Shown one piece after another: positions 17,012 to 25,737 of a stretch of 64,000 nucleotides of DNA. The DNA is taken from contig OZ244151.1 of assembly GCA_965216195.1 (NCBI GenBank), forward strand, positions 2,790,001 to 2,854,000, in the 5' to 3' direction. Within the stretch, counting starts at the first letter, position 1. Every line of letters begins with the position of its first letter. The notes under the pieces were generated by a model. It was not told where the DNA came from. It was given only the letters and a program-made list of their open reading frames with translations, and searched no databases. The position numbers and the translations under genes were made by a program. Source of the stretch: Aridibacter sp965216195. GTDB lineage: Bacteria; Acidobacteriota; Blastocatellia; Pyrinomonadales; Pyrinomonadaceae.

Positions 17012-17659
17012 ATGCTCTTTAACGACCAAAACTCACAAAACTCAGACATTTCCCAAAGGTCAGAAAAGGTACTGCCTTACAAACAACTTCGAGGTCTGGT
17101 TGAAAAAATTCTCAAGGGCAAAGTTAGCAAGCCACCCGATATTGAAGATATCTCCCAGGATGTTTTTCGGAGAAGTTGGCAATGGGCAAACAAGAATAAA
17201 AGACAGCTTACTCACGATGAATGGCGGCGCCTAATCGCAAAAATTACCTTTAATGAGATCAACCGTTTTTACTCGAAAAAAGTTGATTTGCTAAGCGCCG
17301 ATCATCTTCCCGAAGACTCCGATTCGGATACGCTGGATGCGACAACACTTAACCCGCAGTTTATCCTCGAGATTGCCGAACAACTGAGAACATTATCTTT
17401 TAGACAAAGGCTTTCGGTCGTATTGTTTGGCGGCGAAATTCTTCCCTATTTAAAGGTTGTTTTGCCAGTAGGTGACATAGCCGCGCTGCTGGAAATCGAT
17501 AAGGATTTCCTTGAGGAATTGGAGCCCGAGATTCCTCTTACAGAGCAACGCATAACTGAGGTAATTGAAGAGGTTACACAGAAAGAATGTCGGTCTTCAA
17601 TTCGTGACGAACGCTCCAAGGGAAGAAAATTATTGAGAAGGAGGTTGTTTAAAGAATGA
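17012..17659 (+). CDS. Sigma-70 family (ECF-like) RNA polymerase sigma factor
   Basis: A 215-residue protein. A region-2-like segment (about residues 25-90) contains IEDISQDVFRRSWQW, the helix that contacts core polymerase and the -10 element in ECF factors. A later helix-rich segment (about 125-165, SFRQRLSVVLFGGE ... IAALLEI) resembles region 4. Similarity is moderate and the region-4 part is divergent. It overlaps the next gene by 4 bp (ATGA), the usual arrangement of a sigma factor with its membrane anti-sigma factor. Confidence 0.75.
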   Translation: MLFNDQNSQNSDISQRSEKVLPYKQLRGLVEKILKGKVSKPPDIEDISQDVFRRSWQWANKNKRQLTHDEWRRLIAKITFNEINRFYSKKVDLLSADHLPEDSDSDTLDATTLNPQFILEIAEQLRTLSFRQRLSVVLFGGEILPYLKVVLPVGDIAALLEIDKDFLEELEPEIPLTEQRITEVIEEVTQKECRSSIRDERSKGRKLLRRRLFKE

Positions 17660-18768
17660 GTGCCCATTTAAGTAGTGCAAAACTCAAGCATTTTGTCGCC
17701 GGCAACTTCCCGCTTGAGGAAATCGCGGAGATAAGTACACACCTAGCCCAGTGTCAAAATTGTAAACGAAATCTGGCTGAAATTGCCCCGGATTTTATTA
17801 AGGCATCCCTCGACGAACCCGATTCGCAAGATCAAGGCAATTTAGGTCGGCATTTCTCCGATGGTGAGATTTACTCTTTTCTGAGAGCTGAGCCAACCGT
17901 TGAGCGCAGAATGGAAATGTCTGATCATTTTCGGATTTGCGGTGCCTGTAAAGTAAAGCTCTACGAAACCGATCCATCAATCTTAAAAGAGACAGTTTCC
18001 GACATTTTGGGTGAAGACGAGCTGGAAGAAAACGAGTTTTTTTTCACAAAAAAGATTAATTCGTTGGTGTCCGTGTCCGCGATTGCCCTCATATTGATTG
18101 GGCTATTTTCATTCCTTTTTTACAATAATCAGCGCGTAGATAGGGCAGGTTCAATCGCTAAGGTCTCTGAATCGGTGCCTTTACAGGAAGAAGATATACG
18201 TAGCAAAAGCAAATCTGATCCACCGATAAACGAAAACAAACCGGGTGCAACAGCTAACACGGCTGACCCCCCTGCGGCCCAGCCTGGACACACTCGAATA
18301 CCAAGTAATAATAATTCGGCAAAAAAACCTGTAAAAAGGGTTAAAAGCAGCCCTCGTAAGAAAAATGTGAATTCTAAACCCAGAAAATCCGTAGGGAATC
18401 CTGGAAAAACTAAACCTCCCGTTCAAATTGCGGAAAGTCGCTCAGCAAATGATTCCGGCTCAAGCGTTGAAAATAGGGTATTGATTGATTATCCAAAAGC
18501 GGGTGTGGCAGCAAACGCTAAACCGACTTTTCGCTGGAAGCCGGTTAAGGATGCAATCGGATATGATTTGTACGTCTCCGATGATTCCCAGATTCTGATA
18601 GAGGAAGCTAAGGGTGTAACCAAAACCTCCTACCGCATGAAATCGTCGCTTAAACCGGACAAATCTTATCGTTTGAGAATAATTGCCAATCTTCCTGAAG
18701 GTAAAACAACTTCCAGCGCGTCCGTCTCCTTTAGGGTTGTTAAGAAGAAAAATCAGGATCCCAAGTAG
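17656..18768 (+). CDS. Membrane anti-sigma-like protein with two zinc-finger motifs
   Basis: A 370-residue protein. The N-terminus has a zf-HC2 type zinc motif (H29-x3-C33-x2-C36) and a second H-x3-C-x2-C near residue 95 (HFRICGAC). A single membrane helix follows (about 137-157), then a basic Pro/Lys-rich linker and a C-terminal domain with a fibronectin-III-like look (about 275-366, PTFRWKPVKDAIGYDLYV), which would be periplasmic. Zinc-finger plus one helix plus outside sensor domain is the classic anti-sigma layout, and the 4-bp overlap with the sigma gene supports it. The doubled zinc motif is unusual. Confidence 0.8.
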   Translation: MSAHLSSAKLKHFVAGNFPLEEIAEISTHLAQCQNCKRNLAEIAPDFIKASLDEPDSQDQGNLGRHFSDGEIYSFLRAEPTVERRMEMSDHFRICGACKVKLYETDPSILKETVSDILGEDELEENEFFFTKKINSLVSVSAIALILIGLFSFLFYNNQRVDRAGSIAKVSESVPLQEEDIRSKSKSDPPINENKPGATANTADPPAAQPGHTRIPSNNNSAKKPVKRVKSSPRKKNVNSKPRKSVGNPGKTKPPVQIAESRSANDSGSSVENRVLIDYPKAGVAANAKPTFRWKPVKDAIGYDLYVSDDSQILIEEAKGVTKTSYRMKSSLKPDKSYRLRIIANLPEGKTTSSASVSFRVVKKKNQDPK

Positions 18769-18921
18769 TAGATAAATGGGGAAGGTTTAGGAATTGGCAT
18801 CGCAGGCTAGCTTTTAGATAATGGTCGTCGTCTTACCTTACTGAAAATCCTCCTTTCTCTTTAAGATTCACTTCGCTAACGCTTAGTCCGCTTAATGTTG
18901 CCCCTTCCTTCCATAACAACG

Positions 18922-18961
18922 AAAAAACAGCTCCGCCGATTTCTCAACGAAGCTATTTTTT
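18922..18961. terminator. Possible bidirectional terminator
   Basis: An A6-C-AGCT (18922-18932) and AGCT-A-T6 (18951-18961) pair forms a short stem with an A tract on one side and a T tract on the other. It lies between the anti-sigma gene and the convergent small peptide gene, where a two-way terminator is expected. The stem is short. Confidence 0.4.
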
Positions 18962-19018
18962 CCTTGCGGGAGCCCTGGTCCTACTCAAGGGGCAGGACAT
19001 AAGAGTTCCAATTAAACT

Positions 19019-19162
19019 TTATGGCTGAATTATGTCAGCTATTGCATTAATTATCGTTTCAATTAAACCTGTTCGAGGTTGAATGATGTCTGCAGCTAGA
19101 GTTGCATTTGCTGTCAATAAGATCGCCGTTAACGTTGTACCTAATTTAACTAATTTTTTCAT
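19019..19162 (-). CDS. 47-residue secreted peptide
   Basis: ATG 19162 to TAA 19019. GGAGG lies 5 nt before the start, a strong ribosome-binding site. Residues 1-23 form a textbook signal peptide (basic MKKLVKLG, hydrophobic core, ATLA-A). The mature part is only about 24 residues, amphipathic, and framed by two copies of DIIQP (24-28 and 43-47). It points towards the sigma/anti-sigma genes from the far side. The combination of signal peptide, strong site and internal symmetry makes a real gene likely. The function is unknown: a signalling, structural or antimicrobial peptide are all possible. Confidence 0.7.
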   Translation of the reverse strand: MKKLVKLGTTLTAILLTANATLAADIIQPRTGLIETIINAIADIIQP

Positions 19163-19903
19163 GTTGTCCTCCCATGTCTAAAGTTACCTTGTTTTCTTGG
19201 TACTGGTTATATTCAACCCACGTGCCATAGATCGAAATCCAGAATGGAGAAGCTAAAGTGTTGAAATAAAGACGTTTATTGGCTTGTCAATCAATATGTC
19301 TAAAAATGATGTTTTTTACGGGGAAAAGGGCATGTATGCCTTAAACCATTGTTACATATGGACCTTGCGGTAAATCAAAACCGTTAACCAAACGCACGGC
19401 TGTATACTAAATATACATATGCTTAGTGTATACAAAGTTACCTGCATACGAGATACTCACTTATTGGCTTTGCACAGAATTGAGACCTATTTACCCAAAC
19501 ATTATGCAGAAGTGTGTAATAAATGTGCAGGCGCAATATTAATTGTGCAGGATTTCTTGAATTAGGGGCCTATACCGATTTTTGCGCAAAGCCCGCTTAT
19601 TTTGGCGTCACACTAATTTAGCTTGATTGGATTTTTGCGTATAAAAGTAGAGCATTTGAAACGGATCATTGACATCATATCCCGGCGTTACCAGTTTTCT
19701 CCTCTTCGAAATAAATAACAGCAACTCCGCTGCTTCCGTTTACTCATCGAAGATTCTTACCGGATAGATAGGCACAATCGGAGCCCCAAAATTGTTGTCG
19801 AATCGCTAGCGATAATGCTATTCTATTAGAGTGAGTAAGTAGCTCACAAACCCACAGACAGCTCGCCAACCATTTAACCTACCGCCAACCTACCTTCTGT
19901 CCT
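19163..19903. other. Gene-free region upstream of the GGDEF-EAL gene
   Basis: About 740 bp without a credible coding frame. On the minus strand a TTGACA box (about 19290-19285) may serve the small peptide. At 19402-19433 an imperfect palindrome (GTATACTAA ... TTAGTGTATAC) could be an operator. GTGCAGG-like words recur at about 19530-19552. Nothing else was recognised. Confidence 0.4.
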
Positions 19904-22147
19904 ATGCGGCAAATTCGTTTCTTCCCATTTTATAAAGCAGTCATCATTTTCCTGGGTGGAGTGTGCCTGACGTATTCGATTTTTAAGCTGCCGCCTGAAG
20001 CTGCATCTCTAGGCTTCGTCTGTTTGCTCCTGGCTTCTCTTTTTGCTGCGCCGTTTATGAGTGTCAAGCTCCCCAGAAGCAAAGCGAGGCTCGGCTTCTC
20101 TGACTCACTCGTTTTTCTCGGGTTTCTATCGTACGGGGGTGAGAGCGCCATGTTGCTTGCGGGAACGGGCGTTTTATCCGCGTGCATATGGATGTATCTG
20201 AAAGGCACAGAATTCAGAAAGTGGATGGTGCCTGCAAATGTTGGTGCCAGCACGCTTTCAATAGCCGTCGCCGTGATAGCAACAAACTCATTACTTGCCC
20301 TTACTGGTATCGATGCAAAATCATCCGACACAAATGCATTGGTACCAACTCTTTGCCTACTCACATTGGGAAACTTTGTTAGTGCTTCAATAATCCGAGT
20401 GCCTCTTTCTACGAATTTTGGCAAATTGCCCGTTTGGACGATATGGGAAAAAGAGCTATTCCCCGTCTCAATCACACAAATTGCCGCCGCTAGTGTTGCA
20501 TTCATAACTTATAAAGTAATTTTTGATTCTACCTTCCTTACAACGTCAATCGCTCTCTTGATTCTGGGCATCGCCTACATTAACTACCGTAGAACAATTG
20601 CCGACATCAACGAATCAATCGAACAGGCTGAAAAGGCCGAAAGAGAAAAGGCAGAAATTGCGGCGCAGAAGGCTGAAGAAGCACAGAGTCACGCTGATGA
20701 GCTTGCCATTTTGCTTAAGAAGGAAGAAGAGATTAGTGCTGACTTGCAGCAGAGTAAGGACGAACTCGAGTATTCCGCTTATCACGATGCGCTTACGGAT
20801 CTTCCCAATCGACCTTATCTGATGGAGCGTTTGAGATTTCTGATCGAGCTCGGAATGGAAAAATCCAGCGGCTACTACATAGTTTTCCTCGACCTAAATC
20901 GTTTTAAGAATATCAACGACAGTCTGGGACATTCCATCGGCGATCAGGTGCTCAAAATTGTTGCGTTGCGTTTGAGAAGGCTCCTCCGCGACGAAGATTC
21001 GATAGCAAGATTGGGTGGCGATGAGTTTGCCGTGATTCTCACGAATCTCAAAAGCATCGAAAAAGCCTACAAAGTTGCCACCAAACTGTATGAATCGCTT
21101 ACAAGGCCATTCACAATCAACGGCAATGTGATCCATTCTGATTTACACATAGGTATCGCACCTCTTGATTTCGAACACGTAAAACCGGCAGACGCAATTC
21201 GGGATGCAGATATCGCAATGCAAAACGCCAAGGATAATAATGCAGGGATCGCAATTTTCGATAAATCAATGCGCTCCAGGCATCTTGACCGGATTCGACT
21301 TGAGTCTGATTTATATAGAGCAGTAGAGCGCGAAGAACTGTCGATGCACTATCAACCGCTTGTCTCGTTAGAAGACGGAAGCTTAGTCGGATTTGAGGCG
21401 CTGCTCCGTTGGATACACCCTGAATTAGGTTTTGTATCGCCCGCCGAATTTATTCCGATCAGCGAAGAATCCGGCTCGATAATTCCGATTACGAAATGGA
21501 TCTTAAAGGAAACCTGCACCCAAGTTTCGCGTTGGAATAAATCGCTCGATAAAGACAAGCAGATTTTTGTCAGTGTAAATATTTCCGGGAAACATCTTGC
21601 CGAGGAAGAGTTGGTTAGGGACGTTAGGCAGGCTTTGAGGATTTCGGGCTTGACTCCGGAATATCTGAAGCTCGAAATTACGGAAAGTGCAGCGATGGAA
21701 AATGCTGAGAAGTCCGTTCAGATTCTTCAGAATCTAAAAGCGCTCGGGGTTCAGCTAAGCATCGATGATTTCGGAACCGGCTATTCTTCGCTCAGTTACC
21801 TACACCGCTTGCCATTTGACACTCTTAAGATCGACCGATCGTTTGTAGAAGCGGCTGACACCGGCGATCAGGATGATCTGAAAATACTGGAAACGATCGT
21901 ATCGCTTACAAAAAGTCTCGGCCGAAAACTCGTTGCGGAAGGAATCGAAACCGAGGATCAGCTCAAACTCTTGCAAAATCTGAAATGTGATTTTGGACAG
22001 GGATACCTGTTTTCCAAACCGCGCCCGGTAGACGAGATATCGCCTTTGCTAATCGACCAAACACCTTGGCTTGAATTGGGAGAACTCGAAAACCCCATGG
22101 CCGGGAGTAGTGAAATTACGGTTGATGAGGGACTAAGACCTTTTTAA
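19904..22147 (+). CDS. Membrane GGDEF-EAL cyclic-di-GMP enzyme
   Basis: A 747-residue protein. The N-terminal part (about 1-230) has six or more hydrophobic helices of no recognised sensor family, followed by a Lys/Glu/Ala-rich coiled coil (about 232-290). The diguanylate cyclase domain has an intact G371-G-D-E-F375 and an inhibitory RxxD site (R362-D365) five residues before it. The EAL domain has E498-A-L, DDFGTGYSSL and KIDRSFV, so the phosphodiesterase should also be competent. Both activities seem intact, so net direction depends on regulation. It stands alone behind a long upstream region. Confidence 0.95.
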   Translation: MRQIRFFPFYKAVIIFLGGVCLTYSIFKLPPEAASLGFVCLLLASLFAAPFMSVKLPRSKARLGFSDSLVFLGFLSYGGESAMLLAGTGVLSACIWMYLKGTEFRKWMVPANVGASTLSIAVAVIATNSLLALTGIDAKSSDTNALVPTLCLLTLGNFVSASIIRVPLSTNFGKLPVWTIWEKELFPVSITQIAAASVAFITYKVIFDSTFLTTSIALLILGIAYINYRRTIADINESIEQAEKAEREKAEIAAQKAEEAQSHADELAILLKKEEEISADLQQSKDELEYSAYHDALTDLPNRPYLMERLRFLIELGMEKSSGYYIVFLDLNRFKNINDSLGHSIGDQVLKIVALRLRRLLRDEDSIARLGGDEFAVILTNLKSIEKAYKVATKLYESLTRPFTINGNVIHSDLHIGIAPLDFEHVKPADAIRDADIAMQNAKDNNAGIAIFDKSMRSRHLDRIRLESDLYRAVEREELSMHYQPLVSLEDGSLVGFEALLRWIHPELGFVSPAEFIPISEESGSIIPITKWILKETCTQVSRWNKSLDKDKQIFVSVNISGKHLAEEELVRDVRQALRISGLTPEYLKLEITESAAMENAEKSVQILQNLKALGVQLSIDDFGTGYSSLSYLHRLPFDTLKIDRSFVEAADTGDQDDLKILETIVSLTKSLGRKLVAEGIETEDQLKLLQNLKCDFGQGYLFSKPRPVDEISPLLIDQTPWLELGELENPMAGSSEITVDEGLRPF

Positions 22148-22158
22148 CTTTAACGAAG

Positions 22159-22413
22159 TTAGTGAACAGAAACCGGTATGAGCGAGCCGCGAGGAGCAGC
22201 TACCCAAGCATATCCATCTTCAATTTTCCCGATCATTCCGTGAAAAACCACTTCCGAATCATCGAGTAAAACAACCGCATCGCCGGGACTGTTTTGGGTT
22301 TCGTCTATCTCAAATTTTATTACAGTCGCATGACCATTTGCGTGCGAAATAATCTCGTAATCGAGATTATTTACATTAAAGCTCAGAGTTTGGGTAAAAA
22401 CTACTTCTGACAT
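22159..22413 (-). CDS. Small hypothetical protein (84 aa)
   Basis: An 84-residue soluble protein, predicted mainly beta-stranded, with no motif I recognise. It starts 30 bp after the nuclease-like gene stop and is probably the last gene of the operon ATP-grasp, endonuclease/phosphatase, small protein. Composition is normal for the window. No function is proposed. Confidence 0.65.
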   Translation of the reverse strand: MSEVVFTQTLSFNVNNLDYEIISHANGHATVIKFEIDETQNSPGDAVVLLDDSEVVFHGMIGKIEDGYAWVAAPRGSLIPVSVH

Positions 22414-22443
22414 TTATCTCTCCCGTTTACCATTTCTGCGAGT

Positions 22444-23643
22444 TTATCGCTTGCGCAATACAAAGTCCAAAGTGATCGCGTCATGATCTGAGAGCGGAGT
22501 TCCATCCCGCGTTTTAAGATTGCCGATGGTTTTGGGTTTTGTATCGGGAGCAACATCGATATTTCGCCCGACAAACCAATCAAGTCTTAACGAAAACTTT
22601 CCGCCCACTTTTCTCGACGCCCAAAAAATAAACGGAAAACACCATTGCGGCACCCAATCGCCCAGGTTTGTGTTGTAAGCCGCATTTTCCATATCGTAGT
22701 GGAGTGTGCCGACACCCTCTTCATTAAACTGCCGGTATTCAAACCCGTAATCGATGAGTTCTTCGAAAAGACGCCGTTCGAAATAACGATCCGGGTGAGG
22801 ATAATGGTTTGCGACCATGTTTTTTGGACCGGCCAAAACCCTGCGCCAAAATCCCATGATCGCACGGGTAGCATTTTGCGCATCAAAAGTGGTTGTATTG
22901 AAATCGCCGCCAATAATCGTCGGGAGGCGCGGCAAGGTTTCGAGATGCTTTACGATAAGTGCTATCTGCATCTCACGATGTCTGCGCGAGCAGTGAACAT
23001 CCAGATGAACCGTAACCGCACGAAACGTTCCGGCGGGGTGTTGTACGTCGGCGATCAAAGCCCTTAGATAACCAAGACGCTTTTCCTTCCCGATCATTTT
23101 GTCCTTGCCGTTTGGCAACGGAATCGCGTGAACATTCGTTAAGGGATACTTTGAAAATAATGCGAGCCCGTGAATCGAGTTCTTGTTTTCACCCCCAACC
23201 TCAGCTTCAACTCCGCTTCCTTTTTGCAAGGCTATGTAAACCGGAGCAAAAGCGTAATTTAGCTCGAGCTTTTGGGCAATTTCGCGCGCCACAAAACGAT
23301 TACCGCTTCGAGCCATTCCGTGGTCGAGTTCCGTGAGAAGATACAAATCCTTCTGTCGTAAGTCTTTATGATTTTTGAGTTTATCGATTATTCCGTCGAG
23401 GTGGCTGCCGCGCTCAATATTCCAGGCGGCGGTCTTAATATGATTCGCTCCACCATTGGGTGTTCCAACCGCAAACTGCTCTTGCACGACCGAGTTCAAT
23501 ATGTCGATCACCGGCCCGCGTATATTTCGATAAACGGCAGACTTTTCCGCAGCCTCAATCGACTCGAATTTGAGAAGTTCGGGGAAATACTGATTTAGGT
23601 CGTGTGTGAGGACTTCGGGATTGGTTTTAATTTTAGGTCTCAT
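22444..23643 (-). CDS. Endonuclease/exonuclease/phosphatase family protein
   Basis: A 399-residue protein of the DNase I-like EEP superfamily. The metal-binding and catalytic motifs appear in order: AAWNIERG (about residue 72), TELDH, HLDVH, GGDFNT and the terminal SDHDAI. The first 65 residues are an extension outside the fold. There is no signal peptide, so it acts in the cytoplasm; the substrate could be nucleic acid, a phosphoinositide-like lipid or another phosphodiester. It lies 50 bp downstream of an ATP-grasp gene, probably in one operon. Confidence 0.9.
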   Translation of the reverse strand: MRPKIKTNPEVLTHDLNQYFPELLKFESIEAAEKSAVYRNIRGPVIDILNSVVQEQFAVGTPNGGANHIKTAAWNIERGSHLDGIIDKLKNHKDLRQKDLYLLTELDHGMARSGNRFVAREIAQKLELNYAFAPVYIALQKGSGVEAEVGGENKNSIHGLALFSKYPLTNVHAIPLPNGKDKMIGKEKRLGYLRALIADVQHPAGTFRAVTVHLDVHCSRRHREMQIALIVKHLETLPRLPTIIGGDFNTTTFDAQNATRAIMGFWRRVLAGPKNMVANHYPHPDRYFERRLFEELIDYGFEYRQFNEEGVGTLHYDMENAAYNTNLGDWVPQWCFPFIFWASRKVGGKFSLRLDWFVGRNIDVAPDTKPKTIGNLKTRDGTPLSDHDAITLDFVLRKR

Positions 23644-23693
23644 TTATGATGCGAAAGGAGTCTCAATCGGCAGGTCAAATTTTTCGTTCAATC

Positions 23694-24905
23694 TCAATCA
23701 TCATAACGTTCTTTTACGGGCGCGATCTCAAGAAAATCCTCTGTAATCCTTTCGGTGTAGTTAGAAATCAACGCCTCGAGGCGCTTTTTACTGTCCGAGC
23801 GAAAGATCAAACCGACGTGTTTTGGTTTATCGACGCGGTAAACGATCTCTTCATCGGTATAGTCAGATGTGTCAGGGGCGTCCTCTCTAGCTAGCGCGAG
23901 AGCTATTCCGGCATATTCTTTGTACAGCGAGGGCTTCTCATACGGAGCATCTTCGGTTGCACACGCAATTTTTGCCCATTCCCGCCACAGATTAAATCCA
24001 TTTGCATGTTCGTGAACATTGGCAATGTATGCCCCGCCGACGCGGGCAGCTACCTCGACAAGATAGAATTTTCCATCTTCTTCAGACTTTAGAAATTCGG
24101 CGTGTGCAACTCCTCTTTCGTGCTTGAGCGCCTTGAGGAGTTTTTTGTTTAACTTCTCTAACTCCTTGCGATCCTTAGATTTATAATCCAGCGTCGAAGA
24201 AGTAAATACCCCGCCCTGAGCAACTTTAAAAGGTGTCGTTCCATATTCATTGACGCCCGCCGCCACGATCTTACCGTCTTCAATCACAGAATCTACGTGG
24301 TAAACCTTTCCTTCAATAAATCTTTCAATCAAGAATTTCGAGGGATGGTCACGCCAAGTTTCGCGGTTTTCGAGTTCGTTTAGTACACCCCAAGCTTCTT
24401 CTTTCGTCTCACACTTTCTGATCCCAAATGCAGATACTTCCGTGCGCGGTTTTATAATCCAAGGCGCTGGAACTCGGTCAAGGTATTCGTTTACATCATC
24501 TGAATTAAAAACCCCGATAAAATCCGGACACAAGACGCCGTTTGACGATGCAATACTGCGCATTGTGAGCTTGTCGCGAAAACAGAGACCGTGTGATCGG
24601 CTCATTCCCTTATATATCTGCAAATACTCGCGCGCGCGTGCTGCCGGCAAAACGTCAAATTCATCAAGACCTACGATGTGATCAATTGGTTGGCTGATCG
24701 CTATATTAACGATCTCGCGCAGGTAATCTTCTTCCTGAGCAGTTGGATCGACCGTCCGCAACTCGTTAAGACTCGTCCATGCCCAGTCCGAATAGCTTAG
24801 ATCTTCACGCGTGAGAAGCGTTACGTGCCAGCCGGCATTCTGGCATTCTTCGAGAAATTCGTTTCCCTTAAATTCGCTCGCGATACAAATAATGTGGTTT
24901 TTCAT
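23694..24905 (-). CDS. ATP-grasp superfamily ligase
   Basis: A 403-residue protein with an ATP-grasp layout: an N-terminal Rossmann-like part, the ATP-binding part (WIIKPRTEVSAFGI, about 153-166; FLIERFIEGKVYHVD) and a C-terminal metal-binding part (FYLVEVAARVGGAY). Such enzymes join a carboxylate to an amine, thiol or other nucleophile through an acyl-phosphate. The substrate is unknown; the closest flavour is the carbamoyl-phosphate synthase large-chain-like or amino-acid ligase group. It heads the three-gene operon, directly behind a long heptamer array that probably holds its promoter region. Confidence 0.88.
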   Translation of the reverse strand: MKNHIICIASEFKGNEFLEECQNAGWHVTLLTREDLSYSDWAWTSLNELRTVDPTAQEEDYLREIVNIAISQPIDHIVGLDEFDVLPAARAREYLQIYKGMSRSHGLCFRDKLTMRSIASSNGVLCPDFIGVFNSDDVNEYLDRVPAPWIIKPRTEVSAFGIRKCETKEEAWGVLNELENRETWRDHPSKFLIERFIEGKVYHVDSVIEDGKIVAAGVNEYGTTPFKVAQGGVFTSSTLDYKSKDRKELEKLNKKLLKALKHERGVAHAEFLKSEEDGKFYLVEVAARVGGAYIANVHEHANGFNLWREWAKIACATEDAPYEKPSLYKEYAGIALALAREDAPDTSDYTDEEIVYRVDKPKHVGLIFRSDSKKRLEALISNYTERITEDFLEIAPVKERYDD

Positions 24906-24916
24906 GTTCGTGTTAT

Positions 24917-25206
24917 GTAACTCGTAACTCGTAATTCGTTATTCGTTATTCGCTATTCGTTATTCGCTATCGTTATTCGCTATTCGTTATTCGTTATTCG
25001 CTATTCGCTATTCGCTATTCGCTATTCGTTATTCGTTATTCGTTTATTCGTTATTCGTTAATTCTTATGTAACTGAGATTACGAACTACCTATCACGAAT
25101 TACGAATTACGAATTACGTATTGCTAATTACGTATTACGAATTACGTATTGCTAACTACGTATTACGATTTACGTATTACGTATTGCGTAACACGAATTA
25201 CGAAAT
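24917..25206. repeat. Paired inverted heptamer arrays
   Basis: The left arm (24917-25063, about 21 units of TATTCGT or TATTCGC) and the right arm (25079-25206, about 18 units of ATTACGA and variants) are broadly inverted copies separated by about 15 bp, so a large hairpin can form. The arrays fill nearly the whole 313-bp gap between the ATP-grasp gene and the DoxX gene; no gene is present. Confidence 0.95.
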
Positions 25207-25219
25207 CACTAATCAAGAT

Positions 25220-25645
25220 TCAATCCTTCCCTCTGATCAATGCATCGATACTCCAATCGCTTCCTCCCTTAAAGAAAAATAGCAGCGCAATAAATAGGTA
25301 AAGGAGCGCCTTCTCCTTCTTGCCAAAAGGATCATTTAAGTGAACACCAAAGGCGGCCACAATCATAAAAATTGATACGAAAAAACCGGAGATTCTGGTA
25401 AAGAGTCCCAGGGCGAGAAACAGCGCCCCGCCAAATTCGGTTAAACTCGCAATCCACGCAAAAACAGTCGGTAAAGGAAACCCAAGTCCTCCAACTATCT
25501 CTACAAACTTCTTAGACGGAGGTATTTTGCCGATTCCGTGTCCAAACGCAAGCGCCAATCCCGTAAATATACGCAAAAAGGCTAAACCAGCGTTAGCTGC
25601 CCAAGAAAGTCCCGATTCACCACCAAAAAGTACTTTTTTCAACAT
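25220..25645 (-). CDS. DoxX family membrane protein
   Basis: A 141-residue protein with four predicted membrane helices and the DoxX pattern (GLAFLRIFTGLALAFGHG, LTEFGGALFLALGLFTR). I chose ATG 25645 (MLKKVLFGG) because the longer frame from 25690 adds a 15-residue extension outside the family. DoxX proteins act in the inner membrane, in some species with redox partners; the exact role is unclear. It is divergent from the site-2 protease gene. Confidence 0.9.
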   Translation of the reverse strand: MLKKVLFGGESGLSWAANAGLAFLRIFTGLALAFGHGIGKIPPSKKFVEIVGGLGFPLPTVFAWIASLTEFGGALFLALGLFTRISGFFVSIFMIVAAFGVHLNDPFGKKEKALLYLFIALLFFFKGGSDWSIDALIRGKD

Positions 25646-25737
25646 ATAGAAACCCGAAATTGATTTTGTAATATCGTAAAAGAATGGCACAATTTAACGG
25701 CAAAAACAACGTATTGAGCTGATTCTGGAGTTTTAGA

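Noticed and set aside
24917..25206. CRISPR array
   Set aside because: The repeats are contiguous 7-bp units with no spacers and there are no cas genes.
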